Source: Sycobia sp. Sy_11
Lineage: Eukaryota; Arthropoda; Insecta; Hymenoptera; Epichrysomallidae
Assembly: GCA_018907035.1 (NCBI GenBank)
Contig: JACCIC010000003.1
Span: 7,047,501-7,111,500, forward strand
DNA length: 64,000 nucleotides
Reading direction: 5' to 3'
Shown here: positions 24,416-36,571 of the stretch, in pieces
Position numbering within the stretch: the first letter of the stretch is position 1
Layout of the letters: every line of letters starts with the position of its first letter
The notes under the pieces: model-generated
Databases searched by the model: none
Seen by the model: the letters and a program-made list of their open reading frames with translations, nothing else
Told to the model about the DNA's origin: nothing
Position numbers and translations under genes: made by a program

Positions 24416-25960
24416 GAGTTCTCTCTTTCCTTTCCCGTGCTTCCTGTTGCGCGCTCTCGTTCCGCTGTTACACGTCCAATTTCACGTTGGAAAACGCGAT
24501 GCCTGGCCACATACTACAGGCACACACATAGGCGCGCGCGCGCACACACAGATGCGTGCGAGCGAGCGCTTAATTCGCCGATGCTGTATCCCGCGAAATC
24601 GAGAAGCATATAAGAGAATATTGGGAGTCGCGTCCTCCCTTTCCATCGAGTCCCGGCGAGTTTTTAATTAATCCTCGCTCTTTTTGCTCGCTTATTCTCG
24701 GCTTCGTTCTCTTTTATTTCTTTCGCCTCGCCAACGCGGTTCGCACGGATCACTTTGTTTTTGTACGCCTCGAAAAGCACATTCCTCTAAACAATTCAAC
24801 GAGAATTAAGCCTCCGATTCTGTGGATTTTCCTGTACACATATACCCCTCGCCTATTGTTCAATTGTACAAATATTTCTGATAAGAGTAAAAAAAAAAAG
24901 AGGAAAAGAAAGAGAAGAAAGAACGAAGCTAACGAAAGCCAATTTTGGGCTTTCGAAAATATTTATGCCTCTTGGAAAAACTTCTTTCTATGCGCTTTTT
25001 GCGCTCATATCTTCGATCCTAAAGAAAAAGAAAAAGAAAAAAGAAAACGAAAAATAACTTTGGATGAAGCATGACGCGTTTTTTTCCTCAACGCGATTCT
25101 TTATCGCGAAAAGAATTTTGGATAACGAAAAAGGCAATATCACCTTCCGCTGTAGATACGCATACGAGCAGCGTAGAATTTGAATAATAAGCGCGAACGC
25201 AGGAGGAGAGGCGTGGAAGGTGGAATATGAGAGTTGGGACGAGGAGAAAAAAACCCGTATACTTTTTTAAAAAGAAGCATTCAGCGGGTATCGATCTATA
25301 CATATACTTTTGAAGACCACCTGGTGTAATCTTCCTCATCCTACCTCTCTGTCTCTATCTCTCGCTCTCTCTCTCTCTCCTCTCTCGTTATCTCTTGAAT
25401 TTCTGGACTGAAGGGAAGCATTGGCAATGCAACGTTTCCTAATATGTTCCCGCTTGAATAATAAACCCGCTCGCCTTATTCAAATTTCTCGGACCTAATG
25501 ACACACGTTAGATCGATGAGACGTAAATTTATCGAAAATGGCTTGATCGTTCGGAATTCGCCACGAAGTAAATAAAAGTGATCCATTGGCGAATTAATCG
25601 GAAGGAACAAGCGCAACGTTATACGCCTGGCTCAACTTGGGACCTGCCAGTCTTGTGTATACACAACTAGGAATTCCACGCTCCCCTAGACTCCGTTCTT
25701 CTGAAACTTTGCGACTCCTGAAATATCCACAGCCTTTCGACATGATCAAATGTTCTATTATACATTGTATATGTAGACACCAGCGCCGCCAGTATCCGTC
25801 TCCTTCCCCGTCTAAACAGCGCGCTGCTCATCGCGGTCTTTCGCTGCGCATCCTTTCATCTTCGCGCGCGCGCGCGCGCTGATCGAGCAGCAGAGCACGC
25901 AGAATAGAGGATACAGCGTCTGTAGAGCCGCCTGGTTTGTAGAGATTCAGAAAGTGAGAC
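24414..25960. other. Gene-free stretch
   Basis: Contains an alternating GC/CA run (24,530-24,550), A/G-rich DNA near 24,885-24,930 and 25,020-25,055, and a CT tract at 25,335-25,390. No gene. Confidence 0.6.
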
Positions 25961-25996
<36 letters not shown>

Positions 25997-25997
25997 A
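25961..25997. repeat. (GA)n microsatellite
   Basis: A GA array with one AAG interruption. About 80 bp upstream is a pure GC run (25,865-25,880). Confidence 0.97.
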
Positions 25998-27606
25998 GTA
26001 GACATAAGTAGAAGGCAGGGAGGCAGATTCAAAAATAGAAACCCCGCGCCATTTCGGCGGAAGCGGGATAGAAATACCTCGTTTTTCAAGGTCCGCTCGC
26101 GCGCACGCGATATTATATATACCATGGATTGATGTTGTGCACGAGCCATATTCCGCGATAGAAGAGGGACTTTCGGAAAAATTCCGCGAGACGAGCCGGG
26201 CTTTCACGGATTTATCACGGTAGTTCTTTTTCTTCTTTTTCACGCGTGTATCTCTTAGAATGACGCTTCTATCGTATCTGGCGCACCGAGCGAAAAAGCA
26301 AAAGAACGCCCGTCTTAATCGAATTTTTGACATAGGCCTAGGTAAACAAGTACCATATTTTGGAATTGGCTCAGGGTTAAGTATCGTATAATTTTACGAA
26401 GGTCATTTTGTTCAAAAATATTGATTATTTTGCTTTGCATCAGTCGACGTAACTAGTATTATTAATTTAATTATGATGGTTTTATTTCTCGAAGTGCATC
26501 TCAAGGAAAGTTGCATATATTCGAATGCAATGGGCACAGGTTTCAATAATGTTTAAATCGAAATAAAGCCGTCTCGTTAAGAAACTATAAATGAACAATA
26601 TAACCAAAATTCTTCTTCGTTATTTATTAAATTAATGATTGAGATTATTTTAACATAACTAATTTAGCTAGTTTTAAACTTTAAATCCTTCAACAGAATG
26701 ATGAATAATATTCAAATTACTGCATATTTTTACAGATTTTTTAAATTATTTTATTTCGGTTAGCGAAATGCGGCTAAAAATTTATCCTCTCATTGCCTTT
26801 GCAAATTAAGGCATACGTATTTTATGCACATTATTATTGTTAATTATGTTTAATAATTATGCTTTATACTTTGTCTATGCAATACAAATACAGCAAATCG
26901 TTTGTCTATCAAAATGTCAATTAGAAGACAAAAAAAAATTTCAAGAAGAAAATTTCTCTCATTTGTTTCTTTATACCTGAATTTTTATCGCTAATTTTAC
27001 GCTGTTAAACGAAGCTCGCCATGTGCAATTTCGCGAAATGTGTTTTTCAAGCGGGAGTGGGAAGGGGAGAGCGGGAAGCGTTTTTAGGTAACGCACCTCG
27101 CATCGGCTATTTAATACGTAACCGCGCGATGTAAATTAGCTTAAACCGTTCGGCGGACGGTGCACCTCTGGCTAAAAGAAAAAAGTACAGTGCGTTCGGA
27201 ACGCGCGTCCACGGCTGAATTTGAAAAGAGGAGTTCAAAAACAAAAATGAAGGACGAAATGAGCGCACCAACCGAGCAGAGACAACGATTGAAACAAATG
27301 GCTCGCCTCGAAACTATTCGCGGATTTAATGAAATAATTCGCTACCCATCCTGCTCCCGCACCACCCTCCCCTTTCTCGCTCGCAAACACGGATCTACAT
27401 TTGTCTCTCGTCAAAGAATAATGCGCCGAATCGATGAAATTAATTACGGACAAGGTACGGTCGAAAGAGGAGGGGGGCTGGGTCGGAAAAAAATTGCGAA
27501 AAGACAACACGTTTAGGCCGCTTAGGCAACGAATTATACAGAGAGCGTCAAAGCGATACTAATTATTCGTCGGTGGTGCGGCGAGGAGCGGGGGTCTCCC
27601 GCGCGT
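25998..27606. other. Gene-free stretch, AT-rich centre
   Basis: 26,340-27,000 is AT-rich unique DNA. A 118-codon frame (27,160-27,516) is basic and low in hydrophobics, with no domain; I treat it as chance. Confidence 0.6.
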
Positions 27607-27640
27607 ACACACACACACACACACGCGCGCGCGCGCACAC
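27607..27640. repeat. Compound (AC)n-(GC)n-(AC)n repeat
   Basis: CA units, then GC units, then CA again: an uninterrupted alternating purine-pyrimidine tract with Z-DNA potential. Confidence 0.96.
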
Positions 27641-29160
27641 AATCAGTGCCTCGTTACGGTGACAAGCGCACTCGGGGAATCTGTTTCGTTAATCGACTAC
27701 TTTGTTTACGCGCTCCCGGCCGGATTTGGGAATCACCGCCGGGGCTCACGGACTCGCTATATAGCGCGTGGTCTACTGTCTCTCCGCGGAGCTCTCGACC
27801 GATGGAAGGTACGAGACTGTGGGAGGGACGATTAAAGCTTCAACGCGCGCAGAAAGGACAATAAGCACCACAAGAAGGCGAGAAAATAGCAATTTTATCC
27901 TGCACACACATATATATACATATATATATATATGCAAAAAATCGCGTATCTCCTATTCCCCATGACGTGCGTATAAGAGCAGACAACGAAATCTGCTCTC
28001 GGCGCGCCTTAGCTGTAAGAGCTCCGTTCGCTCGGATAAAAACCTAGAAATTAATGCAATAACTCAAAGGAGCAGGAGGCAGAGGAGGAGGCGGACGAGG
28101 AGGCGTGGCGGCGGCCGCAATAATTGAAACGCGAGCCAAGAACGTAGCACGGGAGCGAGAGAGGGAGATATACGAGAAAAGCTTCGGGAATAAAAGCTTC
28201 CGGGTTGCGCTGCGCGGCCTTAATACAAAACTTCCCGAACTTTCCTGGCGATATGGCGCGGCAAGAAGGGAATTCATTCCTCTGCGTACGCCGGCAAGAG
28301 GTGGAGGGGGGAGGGGGCAGGGGCGAGACGAGGGCGCAAATAAAGCGCGAGCGTACAGCGGAGCGAAGGAACGAAGAATACGCTCCTCGACTTCCCGCGT
28401 CTTATGCCCTCGTTACACGTGGAGGGTGCGGTCGACGGCCGAGAGGGGCAGGGAGCGGGAGGTGACGTTCCCGAATTCATCGGGACGAAAAATAAAACGG
28501 GGGAAAACCCCAGCCCCTATCCGGTTACGGGGGGGGGGGGAAGGGGACGTCCGGGCGACGAGACGGATGGCATGTTTTTTATCCTCGAATCGAAATAATA
28601 CGACCGCACCGCGCGCGGCGACCCAGTTATCTAAGTTCGCGATGCTCGCCCCCGCGGCGGCGCGGCGCGGGCGACGCGCGCAGAAGCGCGCCCGGGCGTC
28701 CGTATAAACTTTGCCGGCGCGCGCCAGCGAAATTACGGAGCGCGTCGTCCGCGTCTCTTTTCTTCCCTTCCGGCCCTGGCGTGGCGGTGGCGGGGGGGGG
28801 GGAGCGGTCGAGAACGCAGAGCGCGGAAAAAGCTCCCGCGAGCGCGCGAAAACAAGGTACGGGGCTGCGGTGACGAGGCGGGAGAGGGCGGCGGCAAAAT
28901 ATGAAAATTCGGACGATTTGTCTCGGCGACGCGGGCGCGGCGAGGCGCGAGCTTTATTGTCGGCGACTTTTAGCGGTCGCGCCAGAGAGCTTTTTGCGCC
29001 CCGGCCGAGTATTTATTGGATCACCGCGAATTTATTAAAGCTGACCCCCCACTCCCCCCCCCCTCGACACTCGAGCGCGCCGCGTATAAATCTGCCTTTT
29101 TTCCTCGCGAGCGCGGTGGACGATTTGACAGGATGATGGGCGGCGCGGAGGGGGCGAGTG
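27641..29160. other. CpG-rich, GC-rich block
   Basis: The most GC-rich part of the window (about 28,050-29,150), purine-rich on the plus strand and without CpG depletion. The 200-codon frame at 28,105-28,707 is arginine/glycine-rich on one strand and overlapped by long frames on the other, as expected from stop-poor GC-rich DNA. It could be an isochore-like block or a CpG island near an unseen promoter. Confidence 0.6.
28529..28802. repeat. Two poly(G) runs (G12 and G11)
   Basis: G12 lies at 28,529-28,540 and G11 at 28,792-28,802, both inside the GC-rich block. Confidence 0.96.
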
Positions 29161-30025
29161 AGGCGAGAAGTTACGCGAATATTAGTTTTTTTAAAAATTA
29201 TTCTCCCTTAGCGTATGAATTATTTAATCGTGTCTTTGCAAGCGTGCATTGGCTTTTCAATTAATTTTACATTACGCTGTGGAAAAAATGCGATGAAATC
29301 AAATAAATCATGCTGGCAAATACAATCGGTAAAATAATTTATTACATTCGATTCGAGATAATATTTATGGAAAGGAAATAAATATGTTATTGCATTGTTT
29401 AGTAATGATTTATGTAATTGAACCAAATATTTAACCGATTGTATGTGACGAAGTAGCCTTATGCGAATTTAATGATTTTTTCCCAGCTATAAGGAAGCGA
29501 AAGGCCAACGAATAAATATTGCAAAAACGATCGTTTCCCAATCATTCTCGGATCGTTTCAAGTACAAATCGCTTAGCAAACTAATCGCAGTTAATCCCTC
29601 TGCGCCCTCCTTCCCACGCCCCGCAACGATATTAAAGCTGACGCCCGCAGAAAATTTTCGAGAGCACGCCGCGAAAGTTCCGGAGCGATCGCTCATTGAA
29701 ACTTTTGGATTGAAGCGCGATATGATCCTGTTTTAAAACAACTCCCTTCTCCAACGCTTGCCTCCCCCCCCCCTTTTCCGAGCTATTCCCAATGAGCCTC
29801 TCGTTCAGCAAGAAACCGGAACTTACGACTATTCTCCATAGTGGCTCGGTAATAATTCACTCCATTTAGCATCGAGACCTAGCCCCTCTCCGACCCTCAC
29901 CCTCCCGCCACTGTCCCAGTCACATCAGGGAGGAATTACCCGGCAATAAGGCGGTTGCGACGGTACAGCGGTCTCGGAGACGTCTCGGTTATAGCTTATA
30001 CGTCAGATGTAAAAAAGAGCGCGAC

Positions 30026-30070
<45 letters not shown>

Positions 30071-31399
30071 CGAGAGCATCGCGCAACACCGCCGGCCGAC
30101 CATCCTAACAAACCAATTACGACCACGCGGCCGTGGGAGTACGAGGCGGTGGGGCGGAACAAGGCGCGCGAAAAAGGACGCGCGACGTATCGCGCGCGAT
30201 GATGACGGGAGGGTGGGGGGGACGGCAGTAAATATTAATTCTATAATTGGCCGAGCGCTAAGTGATTTACGCGAGGCGTTAAAGTTTTCGGGATATTTAT
30301 AGACCGGGGCACGTGTGCGACGTCTCGGCCTCCCTCGTCACCCCCCCTGACCCCCCTCCCCCCTCCGACACCCGCACCGCCCAGTGCTCCACTTGGCCGC
30401 CAAAGAGACTCGATAGCGTTTTCTTCGTTTTCCATCTGGGCCATTATACGTTTCCTCGGGGTGGACGTATTCGCTCGTTGCGCCCGCGTGGAGGACTGGG
30501 GGAGGGGTGGGATCGCAGCAGCGATGGACAACATTTTAGTGGAACGATCTTTTGTCGCGCAATTTTCGTCCAAGCGGCCGCATTTCTTTCTATGCCCGTA
30601 CATTCGATTGTTTAGGTCGCTTTATCTTTCTCGGATAAATATATAAAAGAGCGTGAAATCGATAATTTTGGTCTTGACGCTGGAGTCTTGATTATTGTTT
30701 GGCTCAATTAGCGTTTGCTCACAGCTTGGTGAATCATGGCATACAGTCCAAAATCTACTTCCAACATTCGGAAATGCATTACAATCTTTGGATTCTACTT
30801 CGCCTGCATATTGCCAATTCACCGATGTGAACAATCATGTTTGGGACATGCAGTATATATATATATATATTTTTTTTTTTCATATATATTCATACTTCGT
30901 AATTTATTGCTATCGATTCCAAGGCAGGATATATTACGAGAAACCTGTGCTACTGTCAGTCGTATGCGCGAGTTGCGTTATTTTTCAAAATTTATCGTTT
31001 TCTTTTCCTGCTGATATTTCACGTTTCGTTAAAGCAACCGTCATGAAACATCGGATCCGCGAACAAGCATTATTGAGGTTAGCTTATTCGCAATGCCGGT
31101 ATACGCGCATAAGAAATATATGTATTTTCGTATTTTTCCGAGATTTAAGTGACACTCGGGAGACGTAGGCAATTTTGTTTCCATACGAAATTGCCGATAC
31201 GGGAACTGCATCGTTTTGACACGTATTTCATAATATATAACACAAAAAAAAATTTATTAGTTTAAGAACAAAAATTTATTCGTTTCATTACGTATACATA
31301 TCGTTCGGTGCTTCTTTATTATAACGTAAGGATATAAATTAATAAATATTCTTATCGGTATTACAGTTATTATACTATAATGTTTTAAACTAAAATAAT
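29161..31399. other. Gene-free stretch
   Basis: AT-rich at 29,160-29,480; C10 at 29,764-29,773; GC-rich at 30,080-30,500; AT-rich afterwards. No supported gene. Confidence 0.6.
30025..30070. repeat. (GA)n microsatellite
   Basis: A GA array with one AAAG interruption. Confidence 0.97.
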
Positions 31400-31806
31400 G
31401 ACAGTCTGACTGTCCTTGTTGATATCAGCCCCGAAGAATCTGAAATAGAATTTATTACTAAAAATATATTACATTGAAAATTGAAAATAATAAAAATAAA
31501 ATAACAATAAAATAAACTAAAAATAATAAACTATATTCTATGTTAACAAAGGACAACCTGTCTGCCCCTACTACCTTAAATATAAATTTTACTTTGACAT
31601 CCGACGTTTCGAACCGCTACGGTTCATCCTCAAGAACTGAACATCGAATATAGTTGATTTGTTTATTAACATAGAATATAGCTTATTATTTTTATTCTTT
31701 TATTTTATTTGATTTTCGTTATTTTTTATTTTGCAATTTATTTCTTGCAGTGAGTTCTATTTCAAATTCTTTGGGAGTGTTAATAAACAAGGACAGTCTG
31801 TCTGTC
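31400..31806. mobile_element. 407-bp imperfect inverted-repeat element with hammerhead-like loop
   Basis: The left arm, about 31,400-31,550, is repeated in inverse orientation at about 31,660-31,806. The arms share, for example, AACATAGAATATAG, TTATTATTTTTA, TTCTATTTCA and ACAAGGACAGTC, with small gaps and roughly three quarters identity by eye. The arms enclose a ~109-bp loop. A third copy of the terminal motif (GGACAACCTGTCTGCC, 31,551-31,566) lies in direct orientation to the right end (GGACAGTCTGTCTGTC, 31,791-31,806). No coding capacity is present. The loop carries the GAAAC-type motif annotated separately. The structure could be a foldback transposon or two inverted fragments of a Penelope-like element end. 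Family assignment is inference. Confidence 0.55.
31596..31637 (-). ncRNA. Degenerate hammerhead-ribozyme-like motif (Penelope-like element end)
   Basis: Reading the minus strand, the order is GGATGA (31,629-31,624), a small hairpin ACCG-TAG-CGGT (31,623-31,613), TC, then GAAAC (31,610-31,606). A short stem III follows (ACGT paired with ATGT around CGG) and then a GUC cleavage-type triplet (31,598-31,596). This is the element order of a type I hammerhead with a very short stem III, which is known from the terminal repeats of Penelope-like elements. The core box CUGAUGA is altered to AGGAUGA and two extra bases sit before GAAA, so self-cleavage is not expected. No clear stem I is visible. It is best read as a decayed relic. 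Confidence 0.35.
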
Positions 31807-32250
31807 AAAATTTGAGTATAATATAAAGACTGTTTCAATTTCTTTTCTTTATTATTTTGAAATTTCCGCCCGTATATATATATATACACATACCGTTCGA
31901 GAGATATGTTGATCTATTCGTCGAGCGCGGGCGAAATTCGATCTACATATGAAGTTGTAGCCACGTCCAACGACGCGAGCACTCGTAGCTCGTTACCTCC
32001 TTTTACCCTGCCTCGCTCTCTCACTCTTACTCTCTCTTTAACCCACTCTCGTCTCTCGCGCCCCGTTCGGGGCTCTCGCGTGCCTGTACACAAAAGAAGG
32101 AAGAAGGAACGGTCGCAAGGGCAGAGGGAGGGCAGGCAAAAACGTGCTAATGCACGAGGGTCGCGTAGGGGGAGGGGGCGGTATCTCGTAATGGCCGATA
32201 AATCGATCCAAGACCGGAGAAGTTTAGGACTTGCATGCTGTTTTTTTGCT

Positions 32251-32277
32251 TTCTCTCTCTCTCTCTCTCTCTCTCTC
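32251..32277. repeat. (CT)13 microsatellite
   Basis: A pure CT array. Confidence 0.97.
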
Positions 32278-32703
32278 CTTCTCTTGCTCTCGGCTTGCCA
32301 CTCCCCATCTATCTCGTTGCACTTTGCCACGTCCGATGAATATTAAAGGTGTCGAAGCGAGACGGTAATCGGGGCGGGCTTGTGAGCTTTCAGCGGTAGA
32401 GAGGGCTGTCGGCTAAAGTTCCCGTTGTATCCTCTTAATTTTAAAACGTATCGAGCAAAAGCCGCTGCCGTAGTTAAAGCGCGCGCGCGTGCGATGATTT
32501 ATCGAGATGTCTTTATCGAAACGCGAAGCCGCTACTACGATCAATTAACGCTTTGACACGTTTACTTATGCGCGCCGAAAAGGAGCAAATTCATATTTGC
32601 CGAACAACTTGCGGTTCTGTTATGCGCGCGAGGGGGGAGGGAAAGAACATGTATCGACGCGTATTAGTCCGTCTATATAAGTTAAGCGCCGAAACTACCG
32701 GTG

Positions 32704-32720
32704 TTTTTTTTTTTTTTTTT
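32704..32720. repeat. Poly(T)17
   Basis: A homopolymer T run. Confidence 0.97.
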
Positions 32721-32917
32721 AATAGAACGGGAGGCGTGTTTTTGCTATCCTACGAAAATAAAAAATTCATATCGAACGTTACTCAAAAGATGAAGAATAC
32801 ACAGGAAGTTTCGGCGTATTATATTAAAATCAGGCTCGCCAGTGATTCTTGAGAACCAAATCCATCGTTATTCAAAAATAGAAGCAATTGTAGTATTTTT
32901 CCGTAAAAATCGTTTGC

Positions 32918-32922
32918 GAGCG

Positions 32923-32983
<61 letters not shown>

Positions 32984-33000
32984 AATACATATGAACGCTC
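32918..33000. repeat. (TA)n array inside a perfect 12-bp inverted repeat
   Basis: GAGCGTTCATAT at 32,918-32,929 runs into a (TA) array of about 52 bp. The array is closed at 32,989-33,000 by ATATGAACGCTC, the exact reverse complement. The non-repeat part (GAGCGTTC/GAACGCTC) is 8 bp perfect on each side. The whole segment can extrude as one long hairpin or cruciform. Confidence 0.95.
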
Positions 33001-33897
33001 TCCTATAACCCAAGGAGACATAGCATCCTTTCGCAATCGTGAGAATATCCGTGAATTGTTTACGGCGAGCGGATGCAGTTCAATTAAATGCCGAAAATAT
33101 AACCGCGCCGTGCAACGCGGGCAATACATGCGTGCTTTTATGTAAACAACATAATGACAAACAGGGTCCGTAGCGCGCGTTTAATAATAACGTGCCTCTG
33201 CAATGCCACGGTGGCCAGGAAAATTTCAAAGCCGACGAAGGAGACAAAAAACTTTCGTTCCATTGTGCTCTTCTCAAAATTATCTGATTATTATATTTAA
33301 TGCTCGTGTACAGTTTTTAGGAGTCTGACGTAATTTAGGAGGTCGGCAAACACGTACGTATGTATAGATGATACACGAAAACAGGACACGCGCGAATTAC
33401 CCAAAAAGGCCAAGCATCACCAAAAATTCTCACATCGTGCCACGTCCGACGAATAATTCGGGCATTTTTTTTGTTTTTTTTTTTCTTTGTTTAGTTAATT
33501 GGTCGCGTGATGAGGCGATGAAAAACTGGGACGGCCGCGCGCGACGTGGCACTTACGTACGACAGGCTTTTCTCTTCGTCTCATAAACCTGGAAAACTTA
33601 TTTTACTGCTTAACAGACCAGATAGAAAATGAGGATATATTTATGTGTAATTATTATGTGTTTGTATTCATAATAATTCGCGTATGGCCTTGTTATTTGT
33701 CAAAAATAACCGCACAATGGTCTTCGTGAAAAGTAACGCTATTCTTCCATTTTCCAACGCTTTATGTATTTATAAGCTCATATTAATTTATTTTATACAT
33801 ACTTGCCCATATATACGGAGAGGAATATTAGCAAGGCGATTACGAACAGCGACGTAGCGGAGGGGTGGCTGAATATTTTCGAGTAACATTGCGTTTT

Positions 33898-33898
<1 letters not shown>

Positions 33899-33940
<42 letters not shown>
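33899..33940. repeat. (AT)21 microsatellite
   Basis: A pure AT array. Confidence 0.98.
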
Positions 33941-33943
<3 letters not shown>

Positions 33944-33994
33944 TATAAGAGCGAGCGTGTGCCTCGAGAGGAGCAGACGACCCGACGAGCAAGA

Positions 33995-33995
33995 G

Positions 33996-34022
<27 letters not shown>
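33995..34022. repeat. (CT)14 microsatellite
   Basis: A pure CT array 55 bp after the AT array. Confidence 0.97.
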
Positions 34023-34026
<4 letters not shown>

Positions 34027-34295
34027 TTCCACTCCGACACGGGGGGCATCTCCGCGCGGTGCCCTTAATTTTTCAATAAATTCCAATTAAAACAATTAAA
34101 GCCACTCTCGCCGCATTAAAGCGTAATACGCGCCAGCGCGCCGCTCCTCTGATCCACCCCTCGCCCATCCCTCCCTCCTTCGCTCTACTCGAAATAAATT
34201 TCTAAAATATTCCGAAGCAATTTCTTCGGCGGGTACGCCGGGCGCTGGGGCGGAGTACTGAGTACCTAAAATTAAAGGTGGAATATGGCCAGAGT

Positions 34296-34306
<11 letters not shown>

Positions 34307-34344
<38 letters not shown>
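34307..34344. repeat. (AG)18 microsatellite
   Basis: A pure AG array. A complementary (CT) array follows 97 bp downstream. Confidence 0.97.
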
Positions 34345-34346
<2 letters not shown>

Positions 34347-34437
34347 AGAGAAAGGGAAGGGGGTATCTCTAATGAGCATAACTGGAAAGCGATTAAAACG
34401 CACGGAGGGACTATTTCGGTTAATCGTCGAAGGGAAT

Positions 34438-34440
<3 letters not shown>

Positions 34441-34478
<38 letters not shown>

Positions 34479-34516
34479 ATCTCTCTTTCACACACACGCA
34501 CACACATACACACAAA
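34441..34516. repeat. Compound (CT)n-(CA)n repeat
   Basis: CT units with few interruptions to 34,488, passing directly into CA units. Confidence 0.97.
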
Positions 34517-35216
34517 CGCGCGCATGTACGGTGTGGAGCACATCACATACAATCCCACGTGCGCGCCGCCAGCCGCACGGACTTGTGAAGAGAATAGTAA
34601 GAGTGCAAATTCACTGATAAATGATAACCCCGTGAATGTAAACGAAAAGAATGGACGTGAGAGCGAGATCGAGAGAGAACAAAAAAAAGAGAGTTTCCCC
34701 GATATCGAGGCAATTTTTCGGTCCAATGATTATATTCCGCTGTATTCTTTTCTTTCATTCGGCCTTTGGCCGCACCCTACCCCTTTACCCCCATCCCCGT
34801 CCTCCTCCTCCTCCACCGCCTCAATCGATCGCCATTGCGGCTTTTCTCTCGCCAGAGGCTAACGAGTTCTTAACGAGCCGAGGCCGTTGCAATTAAGTGC
34901 GATTCTCTCCTCTACCACCCGCCCTCCCTTCATCTGTCCCTCTTTCACTCCCGTTCCCACCGTCTATTCCTCTTATCCTACTGCCGCACGTCCCAGCGGC
35001 TAGCTCTGTCTTGATGGGAGAAAGACTGGTTTCATAAAAATTTTCCGTTATGAAGAAAGTTTTTCTCTGGATGGTGCAGGAAGGGGGGGGTGAGAAGGGG
35101 GTAGTGCGTGATGCGCAGCTTCGATAGACTGCTAATACCACCGCCACTATATATATATATATATATATGTTTTGAAAACTCAAAAAGGTTTATTTTACCA
35201 AAAAGATTTTAAGCGA

Positions 35217-35254
<38 letters not shown>

Positions 35255-36140
35255 AAGCTATCGTATGCTTTTGGATAGGACGAGTTATTCATCACTCGAA
35301 TCTAAGAGATATAGCTTAACTTTTATTCTCGATAGAAATAGTGCCTCATTTCTGACAAAAGTTTGGTAATGAAAAAAACAGCAGGTGTTAAAGTTTTATT
35401 AATATTATTTATAGAAGTTGATATTTGAGTTGGCACTCCAGTAATACGTATTTAGAAATATATAAACTATTAAAAAGAAAAAGCAGAATGTAACTGAAAA
35501 TACAATTATGTATATGAGGTATTACTAAATTATATCGAGTTCAGATTCATACGGATTTAGTAACTTCTGACTCAAATTTAAAGTAAATGTATTTTTAGAA
35601 TTTATCTTAAAATTTATATACAAAAATGTAATACGTGCCACAATTCATCTTAATAATATAACATTTTTAACAACGTTATTTAAAGCAAAATTATAATATG
35701 AATTTAATGAAAAAAAAAACATACATTAAATCTTTACGTAGCAACTGCACGGATCTATAGATTACGCTCGAAACTTATTATGCTGCGCAAAAAAGAATAA
35801 TTGTTATTTCCGCGCGTATGAGTAATAAATGTGAGTCAGTCGCAGCACTTGTTTCTGGAAAGAGACGAGAGAAAAAAAGAAGAAAAGATACCGCCTAACC
35901 TACTCAGAGTCCTATACGCTCACTTATCTGACAATTTTATTTCTAAACTTATATTGTATATATCTGCAGTCTTTTATGCACCTCCCGTCGGCCCGTTTCC
36001 TTCCATTCTTTCGCTGCCTCCCTCCCACTTTTTCGCCCATACACGCGTGCGTTTCACAAAAAGCCTCCGTATCGCCGGGAGCAGCAGCAACAGCGGCAGC
36101 ATTTGTATGTACACGCGTTTACGCTCGCCAGGTTTTCGGG

Positions 36141-36142
<2 letters not shown>
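34517..36142. other. Gene-free stretch
   Basis: 34,520-35,140 is mixed; 35,370-35,770 is strongly AT-rich and unique. Nothing recognised. Confidence 0.6.
35148..35252. repeat. (AT)11 and (GA)16 microsatellites
   Basis: AT at 35,148-35,169 and GA at 35,220-35,252, separated by 50 bp. Confidence 0.97.

Positions 36143-36187
<45 letters not shown>
36143..36187. repeat. (TC)22 microsatellite
   Basis: A pure array. Confidence 0.98.
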
Positions 36188-36188
<1 letters not shown>

Positions 36189-36506
36189 ACCCTCTCGCAC
36201 AGATTACACACGGAGTCACGGGGGACAAACAATCGCGCGCGGGACAAAGAGTCTTGTTTTCTCCTTTTTTTTTGCTTCCTCCGCTTTTCGTTTCTTTTTT
36301 TCGTTTTCTTTCTTTTTTTTTTTTTGTTCGTCTCCTCCGCGCGACTGGAACGTTGAAATTTACGACAGCCATTACTTGCGCTTTTCAGCCGCACACTAGA
36401 GCCCGGGCTAAAATAAATCACGGGCAAAAAGCAGAGACTCGCGATAGTTCATAACTCGCGCGCGGCGGCGGCGGCCGCGGTGTCACACAATAGCTGATAA
36501 GAGAAA

Positions 36507-36571
36507 GATGTGCGTGTGTGTGCATGTGTGTATGTGTGTGTGCGCGATCGTGCCTGTGTATGTGTGTGAGC
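36507..36571. repeat. Imperfect (GT)n region
   Basis: GTGTGT blocks interrupted by GC, AT and CC. Confidence 0.93.

Larger units (their letters stand above)
31807..33898. other. Gene-free stretch
   Basis: Apart from the listed repeats I see unique mixed-composition sequence and no gene. Confidence 0.6.

Noticed and set aside
27160..27516. 118-codon plus-strand frame
   Set aside because: Highly charged without a motif, and overlapped by a 91-codon frame on the other strand; not supported as a gene.
28105..28707. 200-codon plus-strand open frame
   Set aside because: It lies in a stop-poor GC-rich block with long frames on both strands, is arginine/glycine-rich and low complexity, contains a poly(G) run and shows no domain.
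32911..33005. Inverted flanks around (TA)n as terminal repeats of a DNA transposon
   Set aside because: No target-site duplication, no internal sequence other than TA units, and the arms are only 12 bp; a hairpin-repair origin fits better.
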